Shown in pieces: positions 7,998 through 16,772 of a DNA stretch of 64,000 nucleotides. Source of the DNA: Chlorobiaceae bacterium (lineage in GTDB: Bacteria; Bacteroidota; Chlorobiia; Chlorobiales; Chlorobiaceae); NCBI GenBank assembly GCA_013334525.1, contig JAAXXK010000010.1, positions 1 to 64,000 of the forward strand, given 5' to 3'. Position 1 is the stretch's first letter. Every line of letters starts with the position of its first letter. The notes beneath the pieces were generated by a model that ran no database searches, was not told where the DNA came from, and worked only from the letters and a program-made list of their open reading frames with translations. The position numbers were made by a program, and so were the translations under genes.

Positions 7998-10120
7998 AGG
8001 TAATATCCCACTTGAGCGAATTCATCAAGGACGGCACCCTGATTGCCCGCTCCAATACACTTGCTATCGCCAAGGTCGGAGCCCCAGCCCATTTTTTCTT
8101 TTACTTTCTCTTCAGTTACGGCTTTCATCTCCCCTATGAAAGCCTTTCGCTTCGCCTTATCGCCTCATTGTTGTGCCTGAGCGCCCTGATCAAGTCGAGG
8201 CTGCCCGCGACCATTCAACCATACTTTCCTTATTACTGGCACTTTTCCATGATATTTGTACTGCCGTTCATCTTCACGGTAAGCCTTATCATGAACAACT
8301 TTCATGAGCTATGGCTGTACTGGGAAATTTTCATGGTGTTCGTGCTGATCATGTTCGTGCCCCACTGGGTGATGTTTTTTTTCGACCTCTGCATCGGAGT
8401 CCTTGGCGCGATCCTGTTTTGCATGGTTTCGAACCCCAACCTCCAGCTTCACCCGACCTTCAACATCCCGCTCTACTCGATCGTGTTTGTTTTTTCGATA
8501 CTTGTCGGCCATGCATTCAGCTTCAGCAACTGGCAAAGCATGAAAAACGAAGAGAGACGAAAAGCGGAGGAGAAAAACCTGGTCCTGCAGGCCATGGCAG
8601 GAGGCATCGCCCATGAGATGCGCAATCCCCTCGGCCAGATCCGCCACAACCTCGACGAGATCCTTCAGGAACTGCCCCAGAAAAATTCCGCTAACGATGC
8701 AGTACAGGTCACGCCAGCGAACATCATGACCATCAACAAACGGGTAGCCCAGGCGCAGATGGCCCTCAACCGAGGGTTGCACGTCATTGATATGACTCTT
8801 GGAAATTTCAGGAACAACGATATTTCACTGAGGGACTTCAACTGCCTGTCCGCTGCGGCATCAACCCGCAAGGCAATCGACGAATACGGCTATGCATCGG
8901 AGCATGAACGCCAGCTTATTCATCTCGAATCAAGCGACGATTTTATGTTCAGGGGGGATGAGAACAGTTACGTCCTTGTGCTATACAACCTTCTGGTCAA
9001 TGCGCTCTATTTTCTCCAGACCATACCCAACGGGCGCCTGGATATCCGCCTTGAACAGGGTGAGGCCGTCAACAAAATTTTCGTCAAGGATAATGGGCCG
9101 GGCATTTCATCAGATAACCTATCCAAGATATTCGACCCATTTTTCACCACGGGGAAAAAAGGCGGCACGGGCCTGGGGCTTGCCTTCTGCAGACGCATCA
9201 TCCGCTCTTTCGGTGGAGATATCATCTGCAATTCCGAAAAAGGAAAGTTTACTGAATTTGTCATGAGCTTCCCCGTGCTCGACAAATCCCTGATCGATGA
9301 TTATGAAGCGAAGCTTTATGCCGAATACCGGCCTGCATTCCAGGGCAAAAGGCTTCTCCTGGCCGGAAGTTCGCCTGATAACCTTTCGATGATCAGGCGT
9401 CAGCTTATACCGTTCGGCATCTCGACCGATGAGGCTTCAGATGGAGCCCAGGCCATGAACATGATCGTGTCGAGCAGATATGACCTCCTGCTTGCCGACA
9501 TCGACCTTCCCCTGATCAACGCCGCTGAACTGGCCCAGAAGATCAAGGAGATCGGCAAGGAGATGCCGGTGGTCGCCTATACCAGCTCGAAAAATCCTGT
9601 GCCGGGCAAAAAACTGGTGGAAACCTACGACATCGACACCTGGATTTCCATGCCCCCGGCACTTTCTGAACTGCTGTACGCACTGAAAACATCGCTCGAA
9701 ACAGCCCGTGAAACGCTCAAGGAGTCATTGACCGGCAAAACGGTACTGGTTGTCGACGATCTTGATTTCAACCGCAGGGTCATCAAAACCATGCTCAACA
9801 AGCTCGGCGTAACGATTCTTGAGGCATCGGACGGCCAGGACGCGCTCGACAAGCTGAAAACACACCATTGCGACCTGTTGATCATGGATATGAGAATGCC
9901 TGTGCTTGACGGTTTTGAGGCGACCAGGCGCATTCGTTCAGGAATAAGCACCTACCGCAGCATTCCGATTCTCGGCATGAGCGGCAACCTGGATAATGCC
10001 TCATTGAAAATGGCCAGGCAATGCGGAATGACCGACTGCCTCATCAAGCCGGTCAAACTCAAGGAGTTCCTGCAGAAAGTCGGTTCCATGCTGAAGAACG
10101 AGCCCCCGATCGCCCTGTAA
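7994..10120 (+). CDS. CqsS-like hybrid sensor histidine kinase (cassette 2)
   Basis: 708 residues from a TTG overlapping the preceding stop as TTGA. The architecture equals the cassette 1 kinase: six TM segments, HisKA with His207 in AHEMRNPL, HATPase, a degenerate receiver and an intact receiver. Residues 1-~100 (TM1-3) differ from copy 1 at about a third of positions. Residues ~100-205 are almost identical but include Tyr173 to His in the last TM segment. A short linker after HisKA differs (QKNSANDAVQV). Everything after codon ~299 is identical. The pattern suggests two receptors with distinct ligand preference feeding one output. Confidence 0.85.
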   Translation: MKVISHLSEFIKDGTLIARSNTLAIAKVGAPAHFFFYFLFSYGFHLPYESLSLRLIASLLCLSALIKSRLPATIQPYFPYYWHFSMIFVLPFIFTVSLIMNNFHELWLYWEIFMVFVLIMFVPHWVMFFFDLCIGVLGAILFCMVSNPNLQLHPTFNIPLYSIVFVFSILVGHAFSFSNWQSMKNEERRKAEEKNLVLQAMAGGIAHEMRNPLGQIRHNLDEILQELPQKNSANDAVQVTPANIMTINKRVAQAQMALNRGLHVIDMTLGNFRNNDISLRDFNCLSAAASTRKAIDEYGYASEHERQLIHLESSDDFMFRGDENSYVLVLYNLLVNALYFLQTIPNGRLDIRLEQGEAVNKIFVKDNGPGISSDNLSKIFDPFFTTGKKGGTGLGLAFCRRIIRSFGGDIICNSEKGKFTEFVMSFPVLDKSLIDDYEAKLYAEYRPAFQGKRLLLAGSSPDNLSMIRRQLIPFGISTDEASDGAQAMNMIVSSRYDLLLADIDLPLINAAELAQKIKEIGKEMPVVAYTSSKNPVPGKKLVETYDIDTWISMPPALSELLYALKTSLETARETLKESLTGKTVLVVDDLDFNRRVIKTMLNKLGVTILEASDGQDALDKLKTHHCDLLIMDMRMPVLDGFEATRRIRSGISTYRSIPILGMSGNLDNASLKMARQCGMTDCLIKPVKLKEFLQKVGSMLKNEPPIAL
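8891..10120 (+). repeat. 1,230-nt direct repeat, copy 2 (kinase output half)
   Basis: Identical by eye to 4023-5252; see that entry. A tandem pair 4,868 nt apart in direct orientation could recombine and delete or duplicate one whole cassette. Confidence 0.9.
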
Positions 10121-10427
10121 GGACCAACATGGGGCCGACAAGCCTCTCCTCTCTCATCATTCATAATTTATCAACTGCTCAATGGCGGGTTTGCCATGGT
10201 AAAGCTTGCGCCTGTGGCATTGCAGAGTATGGCAAATGCTGCTGGCTCTTGGTAAACAGATTACTGTTCCGTATATATCCATTTACATGAATCTCTGTAT
10301 ATTCGCTCAAAAGAACTAATAAGAGGGCTACCAGGTTGTTTGCCTTGTCAGCAAAATATAGATCTGGTCTTACCGGCATCAGTTCCGACTCTGCCAAATA
10401 AAGTCTGGCAGAAAAAAAAGTATCGGT
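10121..10427. other. Intergenic region between kinase 2 and the relic of cassette 3
   Basis: No intact gene is seen. If a complete third cassette once existed, this ~300 nt would be what remains of its upstream genes. I could not align it convincingly to either the afsA-like gene or the body of the FAD gene. Confidence 0.4.
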
Positions 10428-10523
10428 TCAGGAGTAATAGTTGACTATGGCAGGAAAACGTTAATCGAGAACTGTTTCCGGGTAGTGGGCTTCGAATGCA
10501 CCGACAAAGCAATTGGAGATTGA
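10428..10523 (+). pseudogene. Relic of the 3' end of a third FAD-oxidoreductase gene
   Basis: Read in frame up to the TGA at 10521-10523, this stretch encodes DYGRK..LIENCFR..ECTDKAIGD-stop. It aligns with the C-terminus of the cassette 1 flavoprotein, DYRRG..SIEACFR..ECVDKVIG. Nucleotide similarity is highest at gacaaagcaattggaga, against gacaaagtaattggagt in copy 1. No upstream part of the gene survives in frame. The relic sits exactly where the FAD gene would precede the kinase, so kinase 3 is the survivor of a third cassette. Confidence 0.75.
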
Positions 10524-10525
10524 CC

Positions 10526-12652
10526 TTGAAGATCATATCTCAATTAAGGGAGTTCATCGACGAAGGCACGGTGATATCGCGGTCCAATATTCTGGCGACC
10601 GGATTTCTTGGCGGACCTGCCCATATTTTTTTTTATTTCCTCTACAAGTATTGGTTCCCCCTTCCCTACGAGAGCTTTGCCCTTCGGCTTACCGCATCGC
10701 TGCTTTGCCTGAGCGTGTTGTTCAAGTCACGCCTCCCGAAGGCCATGCAACCATATTTCCCCCTGCAATGGCATTTTGCCATCATCTTTGCCCTGCCATT
10801 TATCTTTTCAGTCAACCTGATCATGAACAACTTCAATGATCTATGGCGGGACTCGGAAATCTGCATGGTTTTCATACTGATCATGTTTGTGCCTCACTGG
10901 GTAATGTTTCTTATAGATCTCTGCATAGGAGTTCTCGGGGCTATACTGTTCTGTATGATTGTAAACCCCCTGGTTCAGGTCAACACAAACTTCAACATCC
11001 CGCACTATGTGATCGTAATCATCTTTTCAATAGTCGCAGGCTCTGCTTTCAGCTTCGTCAACCTGAAAAGCATCAAAAACCAGCAGAAACGGAAAGCAGA
11101 AGAGAAAAACCTTGCCCTCCAGGCCCTCGCAGGCAGCATTGCCCATGAGATGCGCAACCCTCTCGGCCAGATCCGTCTCTACCTCAATGAGATCATGCAG
11201 GATTTGCAGCGAAACGGTTTCGACAGCGCTGACCCTGCCGTCAGGCTAAAAAACAGTGAATCGATCACCCAACGCCTGGCAAAGGTCCAACTGGCGCTTA
11301 ACCGGGGGTTGCACGTCATCGATATGACTCTTGGAAATTTCAGGAACGAAGAGATCCCAAAGGAGGATTTACCCCTCCTTTACGCTGCAACCGCCACACG
11401 CAAGGCGATCAACGAATATGGTTATGCATCGGAGCATGAACGTCGGATGATTCATTTCAAGTCAAGCCAGGACTTTATGTTCCGGGGCGATGAAAACAGT
11501 TACGTCCTGGTACTCTATAACCTTCTGGTCAACGCCCTGCATTTTCTCCAGGAAACTCCGGATGGTCGCATCGATATTCGCATGGAAAAGAGTGAGACCA
11601 ACAACATGCTTTATGTGAGGGATAACGGTCCAGGCATTCCACCGGAGAACATCACCAAAATCTTCGATCCATTTTTCACCTTTGGGAAAAAAGGGGGAAC
11701 CGGACTTGGACTCGCGTTCTGCAAACGGATAATGCGCTCTTTCGGTGGAGATATCACCTGCAATTCCGAGAAGGGAAAGTTTACCGAATTTGTCCTGAGC
11801 TTCCCGTTGCTCGACAAAGCACTGATCGATGACTACCAGGCAAAGCTCTACGCGGAATACCAACCGGTTTTTTCCGGAAAACGGGTTCTGCTCGCAGGAA
11901 CATCCCCTGAAAACATTGCCATAATCCGACGTGAACTGACACCATTCAGCATCGGAACCGATTATGCTTCCGATGGAACCCAGGTAATGAACATGGTCGT
12001 TTCGAACCCATACGATCTGTTGATCGCCGACATCGACCTCCCCTTGCTCAACGCTGCCGAACTGGCAAAAAAAATCAAGGGACTCGGCAAGGAGATACCT
12101 GTCGTCGCCTATACCACTTCGAATCCTCAGACTCCAGAAAACAAACTTCTGGAAACCTACGACATTGATACGTGGATTTCCATGCCGCCGGCACCTTCTG
12201 AACTGCTCTTTGCGTTGAAAACCTCTTTCCAGACGACCCGAAAAACCCTGAAGAAATCGCTGAACGGCAAAACGGTGCTGGTCGCCGATGACCTGGATTT
12301 AAACCGCAAGCTCATCAAGTCGATGCTTAACAAGCTTGGAGTAACGATACTTGAGGCATCAGATGGACTGGTAGCGCTCGACATGCTGAAAAATCATGAC
12401 TGCGACATGTTGATCATGGATATGAGGATGCCTGTTCTCGACGGCATGGAGGCCACAAGGCGTATCCGGTCAGAAATCAGCACCTTCCGCAACATACCGA
12501 TTCTCGGCATGAGCGGCGATCTGGATAATGCCTCACTGAAAATGGCTAAACAGATCGGCATGAACGACTGCTTCATCAAGCCGATCAAGCTCAAGGAGTT
12601 CCTGCAGAAAGTCTCCGCCATGCTGCAGAGCGATACGCCCATGGCACCATAA
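10526..12652 (+). CDS. CqsS-like hybrid sensor histidine kinase, orphan third copy
   Basis: 708 residues from TTG 10526, the start homologous to the other two copies. An ATG at 10496 would add ten residues, but those codons fall in the FAD-gene relic. All functional parts are intact: six TM segments, His207 in AHEMRNPL, HATPase boxes, a degenerate receiver, and a second receiver with VADD, MDMRMP and IKP. It is more diverged than copies 1 and 2 are from each other (residue 173 is Ser), so it is older or outside the gene-conversion pair. Having no synthase of its own, it may listen to the signals of cassettes 1 or 2 (inference). Confidence 0.8.
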   Translation: MKIISQLREFIDEGTVISRSNILATGFLGGPAHIFFYFLYKYWFPLPYESFALRLTASLLCLSVLFKSRLPKAMQPYFPLQWHFAIIFALPFIFSVNLIMNNFNDLWRDSEICMVFILIMFVPHWVMFLIDLCIGVLGAILFCMIVNPLVQVNTNFNIPHYVIVIIFSIVAGSAFSFVNLKSIKNQQKRKAEEKNLALQALAGSIAHEMRNPLGQIRLYLNEIMQDLQRNGFDSADPAVRLKNSESITQRLAKVQLALNRGLHVIDMTLGNFRNEEIPKEDLPLLYAATATRKAINEYGYASEHERRMIHFKSSQDFMFRGDENSYVLVLYNLLVNALHFLQETPDGRIDIRMEKSETNNMLYVRDNGPGIPPENITKIFDPFFTFGKKGGTGLGLAFCKRIMRSFGGDITCNSEKGKFTEFVLSFPLLDKALIDDYQAKLYAEYQPVFSGKRVLLAGTSPENIAIIRRELTPFSIGTDYASDGTQVMNMVVSNPYDLLIADIDLPLLNAAELAKKIKGLGKEIPVVAYTTSNPQTPENKLLETYDIDTWISMPPAPSELLFALKTSFQTTRKTLKKSLNGKTVLVADDLDLNRKLIKSMLNKLGVTILEASDGLVALDMLKNHDCDMLIMDMRMPVLDGMEATRRIRSEISTFRNIPILGMSGDLDNASLKMAKQIGMNDCFIKPIKLKEFLQKVSAMLQSDTPMAP

Positions 12653-12817
12653 AAGGTCAAACACAACCGACCGCTCTTCCTGCGTTACCCGATTCCCTTT
12701 TATTTAATAAAATCCCCGAACCATAAGCTGTGGAGCGATTCAGGCAGCCCGAGCGTTATACATGAAAAGCCCAGGGTTGTGTTGCATAAATCTTAATGTT
12801 GATAGCGACCTGAAACC

Positions 12818-15484
12818 ATGTACAGGAACATCTCGGATTACGGAATTATAGGAGACATGCGCTCTGCGGCACTTGTCTCCATTGACGGCTCTATCGATTA
12901 TTGCTCCCTGCCCTGGTTCGACTCCCCAACGATCTTCGCATCGCTGCTTGACGACCAGAAGGGGGGCTTTTTCAGCATCAATCCATCCGCAACGTTCACT
13001 TCGAGCCGTGAATACGTAACCGGAACCAACATTCTCTCATGCGCCTTTACAACAAACGACGGCCATGCGACGCTTCACGATTTCATGCCTGTCGAAAACA
13101 GCCTCCTTCCCCAGCGTCCCCAGGGAATTCACCGCTGCCTCAGTGTCGATAGCGGCAGTATGGAGTTTGTCCTGAACCTGGCGCCCCGGCCCGGCTACGG
13201 GATGCAGAAACCCGTTGTCATCGAGGAGGGCGGGCGGTTTTCGTTCACTGAGATCACCCCTTCGCTATACCTCCTGCTGACGGCGCAGGCCTGGAAAGCC
13301 GAAGGCATCGGCAGCGACAGCCTTAGACTGACCTTTACCCTGCAAAAAGGCGAATCTGCGCATTTCGACCTCGTGCTGGCGCCCCTGAATCTGGATGAAA
13401 CCCTTTCCTGCCCATTCCAGTCGACCAGGGCATACTGGGAAGAGTGGCTGCAAGTCTGCATCGGGCCTCGCTGTTCCTGGATCGGGGAGTTGACCCCCCT
13501 TATTCACCGCTCCCTGCTTGCCCTCAAGCTGCTCACCTTCCAGCCGACCGGAGCCATAGCGGCCGCCGTTACGACTTCGCTTCCGGAACTCATCGGAGGC
13601 GATAGAAACTGGGACTACCGTTTCACCTGGCTGAGGGATGCATCGTTTACCCTCAAGGCGCTCTTTTCGCTGGGACACATCAACGAGGCTGACCGTTTTA
13701 TCCGCTGGTTGCACCACATATACAGGGAAAACGGCAGCAGGAACCTCCAGATCATGTACTCAATCCAGGGCGAGCCCATGCTTGAAGAAAAATCCCTGCC
13801 GCATCTGGCCGGCTACAGGAACTCCTGGCCCGTCAGAACCGGCAACTCTGCCCAGGCCCAGAAGCAGTGGGACATTTACGGCGAGGTCATGGATGCGGCC
13901 CTGAGGCTTTCGGATTATGCAGGCAAGATCGACGACGATCTATGGCCGTTTTTCAGGGATATCTGCGAAATGGCAATGGAAAACTGGCGTCAGCCGGATG
14001 ACGGCATATGGGAGGTTCGCAACGGCCCTCACCATTTCGTCTATTCGAAAGTGATGTGCTGGGTGGCGCTCGACAGGGGCATAACCATCGCAGGAAGATT
14101 CGGATTCGACGCTCCGCTCGAACGATGGTCGAAAGAGCGTGATGCCATTAAATCAGAAGTCCTTTCCCGGGGGTTCAGCAGCCGGAGCAACAGCTTCGTA
14201 CAGCGATACGGTTCCGAGTTGCTCGACGCCAGCCTGCTGCTTTTGCCGCTGGTCAATTTCCTGCCGATATCGGACAGCCGCATACAGGGGACAATAGAAG
14301 CTTGCCGTAACGATCTCCTTCAGAATGGCTTCGTCAGGCGATACCTCGCTGATGACGGACTTGATGGAGAAGAAGGAGGGTTCGTGCTGTGCAATTTCTG
14401 GCTGATCGAATGCCTTGCGCTTTCCGGAAGGATCGAAGAGGCAGAAAAGCTCCTGGCCGTAACCATGGAGGCGTCCAACGATCTGGGGCTGTTCTCGGAG
14501 GAGTACGACCCGGATAAGGGCGAAATGCTCGGAAACTTTCCGCAGGCGTTCAGCCATATCGGCTATATCAATGCAGTAACGGCGCTACTTGCCGGCAAGG
14601 CCCCTGCCGAAACGCAGGACACTGAACTCTCACTGATGCAATGGCTTCAGCGGCTTATACCACTACAGCTCACGTTGAACAGCCCGGATGAGGGGAGTTT
14701 CGCCGAATCGCCGGAAAATATCGACGTCAGGCTCAAGAGTATGCTCGGCCGGCTTCAGGGAGCTTTTTTCGATACAAAGAAAGGAGTGGTCGACTACAGG
14801 GCCATGAAAAACTCAGGAAGCTTCCAGGACTACCGGCATCTGGCCGTTGCCCTTCACGGATTCGATCCCCTGAGCCTTGAGGGAGACCATGCATTGAAAG
14901 CCTTCTGGATCAACATCTACAATATCCTGATCATACACGGCGTCATCGCCCTCGATATCAGCCATTCAGTACTTGATATCGTCAACTTCTTCGGAAGAAT
15001 CGGGTACGATATCGGGGGCCGGTTCTACTCACCCGACGATATAGAACACGGCATACTGAGGAAAAACCGTTCCCATCCTGCTTTTCCGGTAAGGCCGTTC
15101 AGCTCTGACGACCCGAGGCTCCCTTATGTGGTAGGCACCTTCGATCCAAGAATCCATTTTGCCCTTGTCTGCGCCTCAAGCTCCTGTCCCCCGATCGAGT
15201 TCTATGATGCGGATAAAATTGACAGGCAACTCGACATCGCCGCTCGAAGCTTCATAAACCGCAACGGATTGGAGCTGGACAGGAAAAACGGTGAGATATG
15301 GTTGTCGAGGATCTTTCTGTGGTATGGGACAGATTTCGGATCATCGCCGCAGCAGGTGCTCGACTATATCCTGCCGTTCGCCGACCAGCAACTTCGTTCG
15401 GATATCGTCTCAGAGAGGCATCGTCTCCACATACGCTACCGCCCTTACAACTGGAACCTCAACAGTTCGCTGGGCCAGTTATGA
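12818..15484 (+). CDS. Glycoside hydrolase family 15 protein fused to a DUF547 domain
   Basis: 888 residues in two parts. Residues 1-~610 are a GH15 glucoamylase/trehalase-like protein. It has an N-terminal beta-sandwich (ISDYGIIGDMRSAALVSIDGSIDY), the motif GDRNWDYRFTWLRDASFTLKAL, IWEVR containing the presumed general acid Glu, and SEEYD with the second Glu. Residues ~620-880 are a DUF547 domain (FWINIYNILIIHGV, CASSSCPP). Single-domain GH15 proteins hydrolyse alpha-glucosidic bonds in starch, glycogen or trehalose; DUF547 has no settled function. There is no signal peptide, which points to intracellular glycogen or trehalose turnover. It stands alone downstream of the kinases with no coupling to them. 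Confidence 0.85.
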   Translation: MYRNISDYGIIGDMRSAALVSIDGSIDYCSLPWFDSPTIFASLLDDQKGGFFSINPSATFTSSREYVTGTNILSCAFTTNDGHATLHDFMPVENSLLPQRPQGIHRCLSVDSGSMEFVLNLAPRPGYGMQKPVVIEEGGRFSFTEITPSLYLLLTAQAWKAEGIGSDSLRLTFTLQKGESAHFDLVLAPLNLDETLSCPFQSTRAYWEEWLQVCIGPRCSWIGELTPLIHRSLLALKLLTFQPTGAIAAAVTTSLPELIGGDRNWDYRFTWLRDASFTLKALFSLGHINEADRFIRWLHHIYRENGSRNLQIMYSIQGEPMLEEKSLPHLAGYRNSWPVRTGNSAQAQKQWDIYGEVMDAALRLSDYAGKIDDDLWPFFRDICEMAMENWRQPDDGIWEVRNGPHHFVYSKVMCWVALDRGITIAGRFGFDAPLERWSKERDAIKSEVLSRGFSSRSNSFVQRYGSELLDASLLLLPLVNFLPISDSRIQGTIEACRNDLLQNGFVRRYLADDGLDGEEGGFVLCNFWLIECLALSGRIEEAEKLLAVTMEASNDLGLFSEEYDPDKGEMLGNFPQAFSHIGYINAVTALLAGKAPAETQDTELSLMQWLQRLIPLQLTLNSPDEGSFAESPENIDVRLKSMLGRLQGAFFDTKKGVVDYRAMKNSGSFQDYRHLAVALHGFDPLSLEGDHALKAFWINIYNILIIHGVIALDISHSVLDIVNFFGRIGYDIGGRFYSPDDIEHGILRKNRSHPAFPVRPFSSDDPRLPYVVGTFDPRIHFALVCASSSCPPIEFYDADKIDRQLDIAARSFINRNGLELDRKNGEIWLSRIFLWYGTDFGSSPQQVLDYILPFADQQLRSDIVSERHRLHIRYRPYNWNLNSSLGQL

Positions 15485-15536
15485 AAAGCTGCAGCGGGTT
15501 GCGCCATAAATGCCGACGGCAACCCCTCGAAAAACA

Positions 15537-16598
15537 TCACCCGTCAAGCCTTGCCTGAAAATCCCTGAGCTGGGCCTCAATCGATTCGAGCTTCTCTTTC
15601 ATGGCGCCGATTCCACGAACGAGTGCCTCCTGGCGGAACTGGTCACGCATGAGCTGGGCCGGAATACCCCGGATGGCCTGGCCTGGCTGCGTAAAAGATT
15701 TGGAAATACCAGCCTTGGCCGCGACCGATGTCTTGTCGGCTATTTCAAGGTGACCGGCAAACCCGGCCTGTCCGCCAATCAGGCATTGGCGGCCTATTTT
15801 CACACTGCCGGAAATGCCTGCCTGGGAAGCGATAACCGTGTCCTCGCCGATCCGGCAATTGTGGGCAATCTGCACCAGATTGTCGATTTTCGCTCCTCTC
15901 TGGATGAGGGTCTTGCCCATCGTAGCCCTGTCGATGGTTGTATTGGCGCCGATTTCGACATCGTCCTCGATCTGAACGGTACCCATCTGGGGAATCTTGA
16001 TGTATGAGCCGTCCTTCTGGGGCGCGAAGCCGAAGCCGTCTGCCCCTATGACTGTGCCGCTGTGAACGGTAACGCGCTCACCGATCTCGGTGCCGTCATA
16101 GCAGGTGACCAGTGGAAACAGAATGCAGCCGCGGCCAATGGTCACATCGTGCATCAGCACCGTACCGGGGCCTATGACCGTATCGTCGCCGATGACGCAG
16201 CGTTCACCGATGACGGCATGGTCGCCGATGGAAACGTTCCGGCCAAGTGTTGCTGAAGGCGCCACTATTGCGGTAGGAGCCGTGCCCGGTGCAGAAACCT
16301 GGCGAGTGCCGGCAAACTGCTTGAGGATGAAGACGAACGCGGTATACGGGTCCTTCACTTTCAGGAAACTCTTCCCATCGACCCCATCGCCTACAGGGGC
16401 ATCAGTATTGACGATCAGCAGTGAAGCGTTGGTCTCTTCAATGAAACGGTAATATTTCTCGTTGGCCACGAAGCTGACCTGGCCGACACCGGCATCTTCG
16501 ATCTTCGCAGGTCCGGTGATAACGGTATCGCCGGGTCCAACCAGGTCGACAGGATCGAAATAGCGCCCGAGAAAAGCTTTTAAGTCTTCGATGTTCAT
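15537..16598 (-). CDS. lpxD: UDP-3-O-(3-hydroxyacyl)glucosamine N-acyltransferase LpxD
   Basis: 353 residues, the usual length. It catalyses the third step of lipid A synthesis, adding a hydroxyacyl chain from ACP to UDP-3-O-acylglucosamine. The N-terminal uridine-binding domain (residues ~1-100) is followed by a left-handed beta-helix of hexapeptide repeats (~105-310). The catalytic histidine lies in [18 protein letters not shown]-terminal helix ([19 protein letters not shown]) completes the protein. It is divergent from prs, with a shared 174-nt promoter region. Confidence 0.95.
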   Translation of the reverse strand: MNIEDLKAFLGRYFDPVDLVGPGDTVITGPAKIEDAGVGQVSFVANEKYYRFIEETNASLLIVNTDAPVGDGVDGKSFLKVKDPYTAFVFILKQFAGTRQVSAPGTAPTAIVAPSATLGRNVSIGDHAVIGERCVIGDDTVIGPGTVLMHDVTIGRGCILFPLVTCYDGTEIGERVTVHSGTVIGADGFGFAPQKDGSYIKIPQMGTVQIEDDVEIGANTTIDRATMGKTLIQRGAKIDNLVQIAHNCRIGEDTVIASQAGISGSVKIGRQCLIGGQAGFAGHLEIADKTSVAAKAGISKSFTQPGQAIRGIPAQLMRDQFRQEALVRGIGAMKEKLESIEAQLRDFQARLDG

Positions 16599-16665
16599 GA
16601 TGTGCGGACTGACGGGGTTGGCCAGAAAATTTACTTATATACTTAACAAATTAATTCCGTTTTGC

Positions 16666-16673
16666 TATATTTG
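16666..16673 (+). promoter_or_regulatory. Candidate promoter element in the lpxD/prs divergent region
   Basis: The 174-nt divergent spacer is AT-rich and contains TATATTTG at 16666-16673, which fits the TAnnTTTG type of -7 element known from Bacteroidetes. No convincing upstream element could be placed, so this is a weak call for prs transcription. Confidence 0.25.
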
Positions 16674-16772
16674 AAATCCTATATCAAACCGGTTGCGACA
16701 GAGGATTTAAATACTCGGCAAATCAAGATGCAGGCGTAATATAATTCGTTTCATCAGAAAAAGCAGTGCACG

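Noticed and set aside
905-12652. Mobile element carrying the kinase cassettes
   Set aside because: No transposase, integrase, terminal inverted repeats or tRNA-flanking site is visible; the repeats are explained by tandem duplication and conversion.
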